Shown here piece after piece: positions 8,432 to 17,829 of a stretch of 64,000 nt of DNA. Positions within the stretch are counted from its first letter, which is position 1. Each line of letters begins with the position of its first letter. The notes beneath the pieces are model-generated. The model did no database searches. It was not told the DNA's origin and worked only from the letters and a program-made list of their open reading frames with translations. A program made the translations under genes and the position numbers. This DNA comes from Mesorhizobium sp. (lineage in GTDB: Bacteria > Pseudomonadota > Alphaproteobacteria > Rhizobiales > Rhizobiaceae), in assembly GCA_004020645.1 (NCBI GenBank), contig SAQL01000035.1:1-64000 (forward strand). The letters run 5' to 3'.

Positions 8432-9757
8432 ATGGACCTTCTCACCACAGCCAGTACTGTTGCCGTTTCGTCTTATGCGGTGCTCTCAACTGTTTACAGA
8501 GGCATGCAAGCGGTCTACTCCCAACCGGAAAATGTTACGCCGCCGTCGGAAAGCTTGTTCGGATCCGACCGTTGGCCGAGCGTGGATGTCATTATCCCCT
8601 GCTACAATGAGGACCCGCGCACACTCGCGGCGTGTTTAGCTTCCATTGCAAATCAAGATTACGCCGGAACATTTCAGGTCTATGTGGTTGACGACGGTTC
8701 TGGAAATCGTAATGCCGTCATCCCGGTACACCACGCCTACGAGGGCGACCCGAGGTTCAATTTCATTCTGCTCCGCGAGAATGTTGGCAAACGCAAGGCG
8801 CAGATCGCCGCCATCCGCCGCTCATCTGGAGATTTCGTGCTCAGCGTCGACTCTGACACGATACTTGCGTCCGAAGTCATCACGAAGCTTGCAGTAAAAA
8901 TGCGGGATCCCATGGTCGGAGCGGCCATGGGCCAGCTGACGGCATACAACCGTAGCGACACTTGGTTGACCCGGTTGATCGATATGGAATACTGGCTGGC
9001 TTGCAATGAGGAGCGCGCGGCGCAAGGTCGCTTTGGTGCGGTCATGTGCTGCTGCGGCCCATGTGCAATGTACCGCCGGTCTTGTCTCCTTTCTCTGCTG
9101 GATCAATACGAGACGCAGCTGTTCAGGGGGAAACCAAGCGACTTCGGTGAAGACCGTCATCTTACGATCCTCATGCTGAAAGCAGGCTTTCGAACCGAGT
9201 ACGTTCCAGGTGCCGTCGCGGCGACAGTCGTTCCGGACAAGCTGGGACCTTATTTGCGCCAACAACTCCGCTGGGCACGGAGCACTTTTCGGGACACGAT
9301 GCTTGCGCGAGGTCTACTGCGTGGCCTGGATCGCTATCTAACGTTGGATGTGATGGGAGAGAATCTCGGCCCATTGTTGCTCGGCATCGCGGTAGTAACG
9401 GCGCTCGGTGAGCTACTAGTTTTACATACAGTAAATTGGTGGACGGTGCTGGCTATTGTCACCATGACCACAATCAGATCTACGGTGCTATCTTTCCGGA
9501 CTCGGCAGCTTCGATTCATCGGCTATTCAATGCACGCGTTCATCAGGATATTCCTGTTGATCCCCTTGAAGGCTTACGCCTTGTGTACATTGAGCAATAG
9601 CGATTGGCTGTCGCGTAAAAGTGTTCCCCTGCCCAACAGGAACAAAAAGGAAATCACAAGCGCAATGCCGCTTGCCGGAGCAAATGCTGCGGACGATTCT
9701 GGAATTGCGGAGTCACTTCATACTGCAGATCTTTCGCTCACGGCTGGTGAAGTCTGA
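8432..9757 (+). CDS. nodC: N-acetylglucosaminyltransferase (chitin synthase) NodC
   Basis: 441 residues. GT2 processive synthase signatures are in order: VVDDGS, SVDSDT, GEDRHLT and QQLRWARSTF. One N-terminal and three or so C-terminal membrane helices (LGPLLLGIAVVTALGELLVL and following) place it in the inner membrane. It polymerises UDP-GlcNAc into the chitin-oligosaccharide backbone of the Nod factor. It lies 15 bases after nodB. The C-terminal ~40 residues are hydrophilic and variable, as in other NodC proteins. Confidence 0.97.
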   Translation: MDLLTTASTVAVSSYAVLSTVYRGMQAVYSQPENVTPPSESLFGSDRWPSVDVIIPCYNEDPRTLAACLASIANQDYAGTFQVYVVDDGSGNRNAVIPVHHAYEGDPRFNFILLRENVGKRKAQIAAIRRSSGDFVLSVDSDTILASEVITKLAVKMRDPMVGAAMGQLTAYNRSDTWLTRLIDMEYWLACNEERAAQGRFGAVMCCCGPCAMYRRSCLLSLLDQYETQLFRGKPSDFGEDRHLTILMLKAGFRTEYVPGAVAATVVPDKLGPYLRQQLRWARSTFRDTMLARGLLRGLDRYLTLDVMGENLGPLLLGIAVVTALGELLVLHTVNWWTVLAIVTMTTIRSTVLSFRTRQLRFIGYSMHAFIRIFLLIPLKAYALCTLSNSDWLSRKSVPLPNRNKKEITSAMPLAGANAADDSGIAESLHTADLSLTAGEV

Positions 9758-10021
9758 CGGCCCTGCAGCGCCGAGTGACCGAGTAAGTTGTGTCAGTCGA
9801 CACGTGGTGAAGCTTGTCGAGTTACACCTATGGTCAGAACGGGAACTATCTGGAAGCGACACGTGGCATCTTGACGTTAATTCTTTGGCGGAAGCGATAC
9901 ACGCGTCGCTCCGGCCGCGACTTTCCAAAGGTGCCATCTCAAGGCGGTGGCCTGCTCTGAACCAGAATTCGTAAGTAAGCTGCCGGTGGCCAATCGGACT
10001 CATTCCGCTTGAGATAAACGC

Positions 10022-10930
10022 ATGTCCAATGTAGCAATCGACCTTACCGGCGTAACCAAATTATTCGGAAACAAGCTCGTTGTGGACGGGCTGTCCTTCA
10101 CCGTTGCATCGGGAGAGTGCTTCGGTCTGCTGGGGCCGAACGGCGCAGGCAAGAGCACGATTGCGCGTATGCTCCTCGGTATGACCCGGCCTGACGCGGG
10201 TGATATAACAGTCCTCGGTTTGCCGGCACGCAGCCGCTTGGCCCGCAAGGGCATAGGCGTGGTCCCGCAGTTCGACAATCTCGACCTGGAATTTACGGTA
10301 CGTGAGAACCTGTTGGTGTTCGGGCGCTACTTCGGCATGAGTACAAGAGAGATCAACGCCGTCATCCCACGGCTCCTCGAGTTCGCTCGCCTTGAGAGCA
10401 AGGCGGATTCACGTGTCGGCCTGCTATCCGGCGGGATGAAGCGGCGCCTGACGCTGGCACGTGCTCTGATCAACGACCCCCAGTTGCTTGTGATGGATGA
10501 GCCCACGACCGGCCTCGACCCGCATGCCCGCCATCTGATCTGGGAGCGACTTCGTTTCCTGCTGGCGAGCGGAAAAACGATCATTTTGACCACCCATTTC
10601 ATGGAAGAGGCTGAGCGGCTTTGTGATCGGCTGTGTGTTCTCGAGCGGGGACGCAAGATCGCCGAGGGCAGTCCTCATGCGCTGATCGACGAGTACATTG
10701 GGTGCAACGTGATCGAGATCTTCGGCGGCAATCCACAGGAGCTGATTTCGCTGATCAGGCCGTACGTTCAGCGTATCGAGGTAAGCGGCGAGACGCTCTT
10801 TTGCTATGCGCCTGATCCGGAGCAGGTGCGTGTCCAGCTTCGCGGTCGCGCGGGTCTGCGTCTTCTGGAACGACCACCTAGTCTGGAGGACGTTTTCTTG
10901 CGGCTAACCGGACGTGAGATGGAGAAGTGA
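10022..10930 (+). CDS. nodI: Nod-factor export ABC ATPase NodI
   Basis: 302 residues. Walker A GPNGAGKST, signature LLSGGMKRRL and Walker B LLVMDEP followed by the switch His in IILTTHF are all intact. NodI with NodJ forms an ABC-2-type exporter that moves the Nod factor across the inner membrane. It lies 264 bp after nodC, a wider gap than normal for this operon, filled with sequence I cannot assign; transcription from nod box 2 could still reach it. The start MSNVAIDLTGV gives the standard NodI N-terminus. Confidence 0.95.
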   Translation: MSNVAIDLTGVTKLFGNKLVVDGLSFTVASGECFGLLGPNGAGKSTIARMLLGMTRPDAGDITVLGLPARSRLARKGIGVVPQFDNLDLEFTVRENLLVFGRYFGMSTREINAVIPRLLEFARLESKADSRVGLLSGGMKRRLTLARALINDPQLLVMDEPTTGLDPHARHLIWERLRFLLASGKTIILTTHFMEEAERLCDRLCVLERGRKIAEGSPHALIDEYIGCNVIEIFGGNPQELISLIRPYVQRIEVSGETLFCYAPDPEQVRVQLRGRAGLRLLERPPSLEDVFLRLTGREMEK

Positions 10931-10933
10931 ACA

Positions 10934-11722
10934 ATGGGTGAAGGTTTTACAGCGGCTCTACCCGCCAACGCGTGGAACTGGATCGCGGTATGGCGCCGCA
11001 ACCATATGGCATGGAAGAAGGTCGCATTTGCTTCAATTCTCGGTACCCTTGCCGATCCTATGATTTACCTTTTCGGGCTCGGCACTGGCCTTGGACTTTT
11101 GGTAGGCCGCGTTGAAGGTGCCTCCTACATTGCATTTTTGGCAGCCGGCATGGTCGCGACAAGCGCGATGACCGCATCGACCTTCGAAACAACTTACGCG
11201 GTTTTCGGTCGCATGCGCGATCAGGGCACTTGGGAAGCAATCCTGCATACACAACTTACCCTCGGCGACATCATTCTCGGTGAATTGGCGTGGGCAGCCA
11301 CCAGGGCCTTTCTGGCCGGTACGGCAATTACTGTTGTTGCCGCCACGCTGAGCTATGCCGCGTGGACGTCCGTTCTCTACGTGCTGCCGGTCATCGCTCT
11401 CACCGGGTTCGCCTTTGCGAGCCTGGCGATGGTCGTCATCGCGCTCGCGCCTAGTTACCACTATTTTATATTCTATCAGACGCTGGTCATCACACCCATG
11501 CTGTTCCTGTCAGGCGCGGTTTTTCCAGTCAGCCAATTGCCAGGCGCCTTTCAGCAGGTAGCGGCTTTCTCGCCGCTGGCGAATTCTATCGACCTAATTC
11601 GTCCGGTGATGCTTGGCCGCGTGGGCGACAATGTCGGGCTGCATATCGGCGCACTTTGCATATACGCGGTATTGCCGTTTTTCCTGTCGGCTGGACTGTT
11701 TCGTCGACGCCTGATGCGTTGA
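10934..11722 (+). CDS. nodJ: Nod-factor export ABC permease NodJ
   Basis: 262 residues with about six hydrophobic segments and the ABC-2 permease pattern (WRRNHMAWKKVAFASILGTL at the N-terminus; TPMLFLSGAVFPVSQLP before the last helices). It is the membrane partner of NodI, three bases upstream, so the two are co-translated. Length and motifs match NodJ of other rhizobia. No lesion. Confidence 0.95.
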   Translation: MGEGFTAALPANAWNWIAVWRRNHMAWKKVAFASILGTLADPMIYLFGLGTGLGLLVGRVEGASYIAFLAAGMVATSAMTASTFETTYAVFGRMRDQGTWEAILHTQLTLGDIILGELAWAATRAFLAGTAITVVAATLSYAAWTSVLYVLPVIALTGFAFASLAMVVIALAPSYHYFIFYQTLVITPMLFLSGAVFPVSQLPGAFQQVAAFSPLANSIDLIRPVMLGRVGDNVGLHIGALCIYAVLPFFLSAGLFRRRLMR

Positions 11723-11997
11723 CGCTACTTACGACCAGCACGAGAAGGAGGTCCGCAATGCTGCATCGCGAACTGGCCACGGCGGCCTGGAGGCAAGCGT
11801 GCTTGGCCTAGGAATCGTGAGTGGTACAGCAACACCGAAGCTGAGGCGCCGCCCATCTTCGCGACCAAACCTCGAGCTGCGGTCCAGTGGCGTGGAGCGC
11901 GGATCTATCCGTCGCGTCTCAAGATATAGCAGCCAGGCTTCTTGTGCTGGGCGTCCCCTAAACCGTCGCGCCATTATTTTAATTGGAAACATATGCA

Positions 11998-12753
11998 ATG
12001 ACCCACAACGTACCAACGCCTGAGCCTTTTGTGATTCTTGCTATGCCAAGAACCGGCACGCACTATTTAGAAGAATTGATAAACGAGCATCCGACCGTAC
12101 TGAGTAACGGTGAGTTGCTCAACGAATACGATCCCAATTGGCCCGGCAAGGATCGCCTGCTACGCACCGATCGCGAGCTTCTCGAGCTTGCCTATTTGCG
12201 CTGCCCCATGCGGGACGTCAAGAATGTGACGCACCTTGGCTGCAAGATCAATGAACCTCAGTTTCACGAACGTCCGGCATTTTTTGCTGAACTGGCTCGT
12301 TGGCCAGCACTCAAGGTCATCCTCGTAATTCGCAGAAACATGTTGGAATCGCTCCGATCCTTTGTGCAGGCGAGGCAAAGCGGTCAATGGCTAAAGTTCA
12401 GTTCGGATGCCGCTCGGCCGCCGAGCGTCAGATTGTCAATCGCTGACTGCGAGGCTTACTTCAAAGCCGCCGACGATTTTCACACTCGCGTCGCGCACTC
12501 CTTCACGTTGAGCAACCTGCTTGTAGTGGAATACGAGAGCCTTCTTCACGAACCCGCCCGATGCTTGGGAACGGTTTGGGATTTCCTAGGCGTTCCAGCG
12601 CGTCCGCCATCAGATCACGCCATCCTGCAGCGCCAGGAAACGCGCCCGCTGGACCAAACGGTGCAGAATTTTGATGAGTTGCGGATTCACTTCGCACGCG
12701 GACCTTATTCAAGATTTTTTGACCTCGGAAATTCCAGGCGCTCGTCCACTTAA
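11998..12753 (+). CDS. nodH: Nod-factor sulfotransferase NodH
   Basis: 251 residues. The N-terminus FVILAMPRTGTHYLEELINEHP holds the 5'-phosphosulfate-binding loop of PAPS sulfotransferases, and IRRNMLESLRSFVQARQ carries the 3'-phosphate-binding Arg/Ser. The protein is collinear with Sinorhizobium NodH, which sulfates the reducing-end sugar of the Nod factor. The start MTHNVPTPEP is chosen over an upstream ATG (11983) because it matches NodH. It lies 275 bp after nodJ without a nod box of its own. nodPQ, which make PAPS, are not in the window, so housekeeping PAPS or copies elsewhere would be needed. Confidence 0.93.
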   Translation: MTHNVPTPEPFVILAMPRTGTHYLEELINEHPTVLSNGELLNEYDPNWPGKDRLLRTDRELLELAYLRCPMRDVKNVTHLGCKINEPQFHERPAFFAELARWPALKVILVIRRNMLESLRSFVQARQSGQWLKFSSDAARPPSVRLSIADCEAYFKAADDFHTRVAHSFTLSNLLVVEYESLLHEPARCLGTVWDFLGVPARPPSDHAILQRQETRPLDQTVQNFDELRIHFARGPYSRFFDLGNSRRSST

Positions 12754-12802
12754 TCGCGTGTCCCGCGTGCTCTGATGGTTGTGTAGGGTATGCTACGCAT
12801 TC

Positions 12803-12818
12803 TGTCGCAAAGACGACA
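12803..12818 (+). promoter_or_regulatory. NifA-type upstream activator sequence (TGT-N10-ACA)
   Basis: TGTCGCAAAGACGACA is a perfect TGT-N10-ACA element with partial dyad symmetry. It lies 225 bp upstream of the dctA sigma-54 promoter, on the far side for such sites but within looping range. Confidence 0.6.
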
Positions 12819-13042
12819 AAACCAGGGGCGCACCAAGGCGCCAGAGATATCGGCGGGCAGCCGATCTGCAGCAAAAATCAAAGGGGATGTCGCAAGGCAG
12901 CCTAGTCAATTCTCCTCTACTACCGAAGCACTTTGTCAGTACCCGCCCATTGGCGAGCCTTGGCTGCGAGATTCCGCCAACGGTAGAAGGCAACCAGTGC
13001 GAAACCCGCACCAACCTCGCTGGCTGGGACAGGTCTCCCAGT

Positions 13043-13057
13043 TGGCACGGCGCTTGC
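13043..13057 (+). promoter_or_regulatory. Sigma-54 (RpoN) promoter of dctA
   Basis: TGGCACGGCGCTTGC fits the -24/-12 consensus TGGCAC-N5-TTGC at every position. It is 87 bp upstream of the probable dctA start codon. dctA genes are generally RpoN-dependent and activated by DctD; here the upstream NifA-type site suggests NifA may act instead or as well. Confidence 0.9.
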
Positions 13058-13143
13058 GCCGAGATGACAGCAGCGCCCGACCGGAGCGCCGCGACGGGAG
13101 AAGCTGGGAAGGGAGACCCCCGAGCCGGTCTGGGAGAGAAACG

Positions 13144-14427
13144 GTGTTGGTTCCAAAAATCCGCCGCGCGAACGCAGCGCCTCGCAAGCCCCTTTTTGCC
13201 CACGCCTACGTACAGGTGCTTGCCGGCATCGCCCTGGGGGCTGCAATTGGCTATTTCTATCCGGAGACCGGCGAGAGCCTGAAGCCGCTCGGCGATGCTT
13301 TCATCAAGGTCGTGAAGATGATCATCGCACCTGTCGTCTTCCTGACCATTGCGACCGGCATCGCCGCGAACGATCTTCACAAGGTCGGCCGCGTTGCCGG
13401 CAAGGCGATGATCTATTTCGTCACCTTCTCAACGCTCGCACTTGTCGTCGGACTTATCGTCGCAAATGTCGTTCAGCCTGGCGCTGGCCTCAACATCGAT
13501 CCGGCTTCGCTCGATCTCCAGGCCGTGAAGGGCTTTGTGGCCAAGGCCCACGAGCAGTCCGTGACCGGTTTCCTGATGAACATCATCCCGTCAACCATTC
13601 CCGGTGCCTTCGCGGACGGCGACATCCTGCAAGTCCTGTTCTTCTCGGTCCTGTTCGGCATCGCTCTGGCGACGGCCGGAGAGACGGGGAAACCGGTCGT
13701 TTCCTTTCTCCAGGCGCTTACCGCCCCCATTTTCAAGCTCGTCGGCATCCTGATGAGGGCCGCACCGATCGGCGCCTTCGGCGCAATGGCCTTCACGATC
13801 GGCAAATATGGAATCGGTTCGGTGGCTAATCTCGCGATGCTGGTCGGAACCTTCTATCTCACCGCCTTCCTCTTCGTGTTCGGGGTTCTCGGCGCGGTCT
13901 GCCGCTACAACGGCTTCTCGATCTTTTCTCTGGTCCGCTATATCAAGGACGAGCTGCTGCTTGTCCTGGCAACGTCCTCCTCGGAGGCCGCGCTGCCCTC
14001 GCTCATGGAGAAGATGGAGAAGGCCGGCGCCACGCGTTCGGTCGTGGGTCTCGTCATCCCGACTGGATATTCATTCAATCTGGACGGTACCAATATCTAC
14101 ATGACGCTCGCGGCCCTCTTCATCGCCCAGGCGACGAACACTGATTTGTCAATTGGCGACCAGATCCTCCTGCTACTGATTGCGATGCTTTCCTCGAAGG
14201 GTGCGGCAGGCGTCACCGGCGCTGGCTTCATCACTTTGGCCGCTACGCTCTCTGTCGTACCGAGTGTTCCCGTTGCTGGAATGGCTCTAATACTCGGCGT
14301 GGACCGCTTCATGTCGGAATGCCGCGCGCTGACGAATTTAGTCGGCAACGCGGTGGCATCGCTCGTTGTCGCCCGCTGGGAAGGCGAATTGGACCAGTCG
14401 CGGATGGAAGCCGCCTTCCGCGGTTAG
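13144..14427 (+). CDS. dctA: C4-dicarboxylate:cation symporter DctA
   Basis: 427 residues from a GTG start at VLVPKIRR, preceded by GGGAGAG; the open frame extends further upstream (12790) but that part overlaps the promoter and has no DctA similarity. The DAACS-family core is clear: IIAPVVFLTIATGIA, ATSSSEAALPSLMEKME (serine-rich re-entrant loop), PTGYSFNLDGTNIYM (substrate/Na site) and SSKGAAGVTGAGFI. It imports succinate, malate and fumarate, the carbon source for bacteroids. It lies behind a perfect sigma-54 promoter, so expression is tied to RpoN. Confidence 0.93.
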   Translation: MLVPKIRRANAAPRKPLFAHAYVQVLAGIALGAAIGYFYPETGESLKPLGDAFIKVVKMIIAPVVFLTIATGIAANDLHKVGRVAGKAMIYFVTFSTLALVVGLIVANVVQPGAGLNIDPASLDLQAVKGFVAKAHEQSVTGFLMNIIPSTIPGAFADGDILQVLFFSVLFGIALATAGETGKPVVSFLQALTAPIFKLVGILMRAAPIGAFGAMAFTIGKYGIGSVANLAMLVGTFYLTAFLFVFGVLGAVCRYNGFSIFSLVRYIKDELLLVLATSSSEAALPSLMEKMEKAGATRSVVGLVIPTGYSFNLDGTNIYMTLAALFIAQATNTDLSIGDQILLLLIAMLSSKGAAGVTGAGFITLAATLSVVPSVPVAGMALILGVDRFMSECRALTNLVGNAVASLVVARWEGELDQSRMEAAFRG

Positions 14428-14721
14428 GGCTTTCCGCGATTTCAAACTGGCCACCCCGCCGACCAAGGTTGCAGCAGCGCCACCTGTATCGAGGGGTTTG
14501 GCCACAACAATCGAATCGCCAGGCTCCAAAGAGTGCTCAGCGGGAAATAAAAGCACTAACGCGGTGAGTAATACAAACAATATGGACGACCTAAGCAAAC
14601 GAACGGTTCACGGATACGCATCTGGTTGCACTTGGAGCGCTGTTCGTCGAATCCACTGTCGAGCGCGGGGTGTGGGAATTACTTCACCTTGCCGCCCCAA
14701 GCCGTCGCCGGGGCGCACCGG

Positions 14722-15783
14722 ATGACGGAGAACCGGCCGATCAGAATCGCCAGCGGCAAGCGCGTCACAATTGCCGATCTAGCCCGCGAAGCCGGAGTCA
14801 GCGTGGCAACAGTCGATCGGGTTCTGAACGTACGCCTTCCGGTGCGGGAGGAGACCGCCCGGCGGGTCCATGCGGCCGCGCACGCGATCGGCTATCATGC
14901 TGCCGGCCTCATCAAACAGCGCTTGCAGCAGCACCTGCCGCACTACAAGCTGGGCTTCATCTTGAGAAAACCTGCCCACCATTTTTACCAAGATTTCGCT
15001 CGCGAGATCGAAGCGTCGGTCAGTTTGGCCCAATCCTTTCACGGCCTTCCGGTCATCGAGTTCGCGCAGTCACATTTGCCGCGTGACCTGCTCCCGCTTC
15101 TTAAGGACCTTGGAAGCCGCTGCCAGGCGATCGCCATGGTGGCGGCCGATCACCCGAAGATCACAGCATCAGTCGAGGAGCTCAAAGCGAAAGGTATCCC
15201 GGTTTTTTCGCTGCTGTCTGACTTCGCGGACGGCGTGCGCGAGGGCTATATCGGCCTCAACAACCGCAAGGTCGGACGGACTGCCGCTTGGGTGTTTTCC
15301 AAGGCCGCAAAACGGCCCGGCAAGGTGGCGGTGTTTGTCGGAAGCCACCGTTTCCAGGCCCATGCGCTCCGGGAAATCGCCTTTCGTTCGTATTTTCGTG
15401 AGAACGCGCCAACATTCGAGGTGCTTGATACGCTCGTGAACCTTGATAAACGGCAGCTCACTTACGAAAAATTGCTGGATCTTATGCACCGGGAACCAGA
15501 GCTCGTCGGCTTCTATATGGCCGGCGGGGGGATAGAGGGGGCAATTTCCGCGCTCCGAGAAGAGGGGAGCGGTCAGGATCTCGTCGCGATCGTGAGTGAA
15601 ATCACGCCGCAGTCACGTGGGGCGCTTGCGGATGACATCTTGACGATGGCGGTCGGCACGCCAATGCGCCGACTTTGCCAGGAGCTGATAATGGCAATGG
15701 AGCGGGCCATCAAAGCCGGCGTCGCGGAGAGCCCGGGGCAGACATTTCTGCCGTTCGACATCTATCTTCCAGAAAATGTTTGA
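14722..15783 (+). CDS. fixV: LacI/GalR-family regulator, FixV-like
   Basis: 353 residues. N-terminal LacI helix-turn-helix: KRVTIADLAREAGVSVATVD followed by the hinge region, then a periplasmic-binding-protein-like sensor domain (LGFILRKPAHHFYQDFAREI onward). The start MTENRPIRIA matches the family; an upstream ATG (14626) adds unrelated residues. In M. loti R7A a LacI/GalR regulator named FixV, encoded upstream of nifA2, activates nifA2, possibly in response to an inositol derivative. The neighbourhood here (isomerase next door, nifA 3.5 kb on) fits that locus, with nodD, an IS remnant and a nodD pseudogene lying in between. The gene name is assigned from family and context, not from a full alignment. 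Confidence 0.8.
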   Translation: MTENRPIRIASGKRVTIADLAREAGVSVATVDRVLNVRLPVREETARRVHAAAHAIGYHAAGLIKQRLQQHLPHYKLGFILRKPAHHFYQDFAREIEASVSLAQSFHGLPVIEFAQSHLPRDLLPLLKDLGSRCQAIAMVAADHPKITASVEELKAKGIPVFSLLSDFADGVREGYIGLNNRKVGRTAAWVFSKAAKRPGKVAVFVGSHRFQAHALREIAFRSYFRENAPTFEVLDTLVNLDKRQLTYEKLLDLMHREPELVGFYMAGGGIEGAISALREEGSGQDLVAIVSEITPQSRGALADDILTMAVGTPMRRLCQELIMAMERAIKAGVAESPGQTFLPFDIYLPENV

Positions 15784-15785
15784 GC

Positions 15786-15849
15786 TTGATGGATTTCTAT
15801 CATGAGCGCCCAGTTTCTTTCACCGATGAAAGGAAAGCTCGATTGACTA
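15786..15849 (+). promoter_or_regulatory. Candidate FixV operator/promoter module, copy A
   Basis: TTGATGGATTTCTATCAT, an imperfect dyad, then 26 bases, then AAGGAAAGCTCGATTGACTA. The same dyad, spacing and right-hand block recur at 18899-18962 in front of nifA. It sits just after the fixV stop and before the isomerase gene. Confidence 0.6.
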
Positions 15850-15946
15850 GGCGGTCTCTGTCCGATCTGTGAACCGGCGTGGTTCCGTCTTGAAAGAAGC
15901 CGGATGCCGATATGGCGGCCGCGCTTCATGGAAGGAAAGTCAAGCA

Positions 15947-16750
15947 ATGCGCCAGGTATCGCCCCGCTTTGAACTCGATCACATGGCGGCGCCCCGCCTT
16001 GACGTCAGTGCGCTTTTCGCGCTTGCCCGTGACCAAGGCCTGACCGACGTCCAAATCCGTTACCCTCATTTCAGCAATCCTGTCGCACGCGGCATTCCGG
16101 CTGCGGACGTCCGGTTTGCCGCTACCGAAGCGGGCGTCACGATCATCTCTGTCAACGCCTTGCAGCGCTTCGACGACTGGACTCCAACGCGTCAGGCCGA
16201 GGCAAGCAACCTCGCCGATTATGCGACGGCGTGCGGGGCGGAGACGCTCGTGCTGGTGCCGGCCAACCGCAGCTCGTGGCCCGCCAATGGCGAGCGCCAG
16301 GACAATCTTCGTTTCGCTCTAAACGAGATCAAGCCAATCCTCCAGTCGCGGGGTCTGATCGGTCTCATCGAGCCGCTGGGTTTCCGAACCTGCTCGCTTC
16401 GATCAAAGAAGGAAGCGGCCGAGGCCGTTGCCGCGGTTGATGGCCAGTCCGTCTTTCGCCTCGTGCACGACACGTTCCACCACACCCTGGCCGGGGAGAC
16501 ATGCCTGTTCTGCGAGCTTACTGGCCTGGTGCACATTTCAAGCGTAAATGACCCGACCTTCTGGATTTACCCCGATCGCTTTCTTGGAGGTTCCGACAAT
16601 GGCAGCCAGATTCAGGCGCTGCTGGATGGCGGCTACGCGGGACCTTTCTCGTTCGAGCTGGTCGAGGAAGTCCATTCTCTGGACGATCTCGCAGGCGCAC
16701 TTGCCGCCAGCATCGACTTTATCCAGCGAGGGCTATTGTCGTCAGAGTAG
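15947..16750 (+). CDS. Sugar isomerase/epimerase-like TIM-barrel protein
   Basis: 267 residues of the xylose-isomerase-like/AP-endonuclease-2 fold used by inosose and hydroxypyruvate isomerases. Likely metal ligands are Glu in LIEPLGF, His/Asp in LVHDTFHH, His in LVHISSV and Glu in FSFELVEEV. The start MRQVSPRF follows GGAAAG; an alternative GTG start at 15869 is in frame. It follows fixV and is preceded by copy A of the repeated operator. A role in making or consuming the inositol-type inducer of FixV is an attractive inference; the substrate cannot be read from the sequence. Confidence 0.75.
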   Translation: MRQVSPRFELDHMAAPRLDVSALFALARDQGLTDVQIRYPHFSNPVARGIPAADVRFAATEAGVTIISVNALQRFDDWTPTRQAEASNLADYATACGAETLVLVPANRSSWPANGERQDNLRFALNEIKPILQSRGLIGLIEPLGFRTCSLRSKKEAAEAVAAVDGQSVFRLVHDTFHHTLAGETCLFCELTGLVHISSVNDPTFWIYPDRFLGGSDNGSQIQALLDGGYAGPFSFELVEEVHSLDDLAGALAASIDFIQRGLLSSE

Positions 16751-16798
16751 ATGGTGACAGGAGTAGTGAATATAGGTGCGCCTGAATTTTCCGTGGGT

Positions 16799-17716
16799 TC
16801 ACAGCGGGGCAGCCATCCGAGATGCCTCCTGCATCATTATCTCCCGCATCCAGATGCTTGCCGGATCGCTATTGTGGAGGGCCGGCCATTGGAGGGTCTC
16901 GGTGAATGTGGGAAATGGCAGCGGAAGTTCGATGACCCGCAGGGGGAACGTTTTTTCGAAATGCCTGACCAGCCGCAAGGGCATGGTCGCTATACGAGCT
17001 GTGCCGGACACCATAGGTGGGATCATGCTGAAGCCCTGCACGGCGACCTCGACACGTCTCTTAAGGCCATGCTCAAGCAAAAACCATTCCTCGATAGACG
17101 GCTTCATCGTACGCCCGAACCTGACCGCGACGTGCCTCATCGACATGTATCTCTCGAATGTAAGCTGCTGTGGCAGCTGCTTGTTTGTCGGACAGCCTAC
17201 GCACACGAGCTTCTCGTCAAACAGCGCAACGCTTGAATGCACACTCGACGTGAACATATCCGGTAGAATTAGAAAATCGACGTCACCGCGCCGGAGAAGC
17301 TCATCGGGGCTATCGTCGACAGGCAGCAGTTCGAAGCTGACGGCGGGGGCTTCCCGTGAAATACGCTCCACAAGCTTTTCGAAAAACACGAGCGTGACGA
17401 AATCGGAAAGAATGATCCTGAAGAGGCGATCGGATCGAGCTGGGTTAAACGGATCCGAAGAAATAATCGAGCACTGGATGTGCTGGAGAGCGTCGCGAAC
17501 TGCAGGGGCAAATGCTGCCGCACGCGGAGTTAGAAAACGTTCGCGGCCTCTTATCGTAAATAGTTCATCGCGGAAATAATCGCGCAGTCGGGCGACGGCC
17601 GCACTCATGGCGGGCTGACTCAGGTTGATCCTGCGTGCCGCCGCCGAGAGATTACGCTCCGTCAGCAGTGCGTCGAGCACAACGAGGAGATTTAGATCAA
17701 GCCCTTTGAAACGCAT
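16799..17716 (-). CDS. nodD: LysR-type nodulation activator NodD
   Basis: 305 residues starting MRFKGLDLNLLVVLDALL, the invariant NodD start; an in-frame start 42 bases upstream would run into the nod box. The helix-turn-helix is NLSAAARRINLSQPAMSAAV. The C-terminal ~220 residues form the flavonoid-responsive sensor domain (FRIILSDFVTLVFFEKLVERI onward). NodD binds nod boxes and activates nod genes and ttsI when flavonoids are present. It is divergent from nod box 3, ten bases away, so it likely represses itself as other NodD proteins do. The only intact nodD in the window; three decayed copies are nearby. Confidence 0.96.
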   Translation of the reverse strand: MRFKGLDLNLLVVLDALLTERNLSAAARRINLSQPAMSAAVARLRDYFRDELFTIRGRERFLTPRAAAFAPAVRDALQHIQCSIISSDPFNPARSDRLFRIILSDFVTLVFFEKLVERISREAPAVSFELLPVDDSPDELLRRGDVDFLILPDMFTSSVHSSVALFDEKLVCVGCPTNKQLPQQLTFERYMSMRHVAVRFGRTMKPSIEEWFLLEHGLKRRVEVAVQGFSMIPPMVSGTARIATMPLRLVRHFEKTFPLRVIELPLPFPTFTETLQWPALHNSDPASIWMREIMMQEASRMAAPL

Positions 17717-17726
17717 GTCATCAGCC

Positions 17727-17774
17727 ATCCATCGGATGGATGCCTTTAACTGAAACAAACGACTTTAACAATAT
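17727..17774 (+). promoter_or_regulatory. nod box 3, divergent from nodD
   Basis: ATCCATCGGATGGATGCC carries the perfect inverted repeat ATCCAT-CGG-ATGGAT, followed by the AAACAAACGACTTTAACAAT half. It points away from nodD, but the next sequence in its direction is a dead IS481 copy, so the gene it once controlled is lost or was displaced. Confidence 0.85.
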
Positions 17775-17829
17775 AACCTTCTTGCAATCTTTTGTCGCAA
17801 AAAGTTTACGATGGATGACGTTAAGGTCC

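Noticed and set aside
9758..10021. Possible small gene between nodC and nodI
   Set aside because: The open frame 9621-9974 begins inside nodC out of frame and has no motif or ribosome-binding site.
11756..11811. Short frame MLHRELATAAWRQACLA behind AAGGAGG after nodJ
   Set aside because: Good ribosome-binding site but only 17 codons; may be the start of a lost gene, which cannot be shown.
16776..17579. Long plus-strand open frame opposite nodD
   Set aside because: It is the antisense shadow of nodD, which has full family motifs and the better start.
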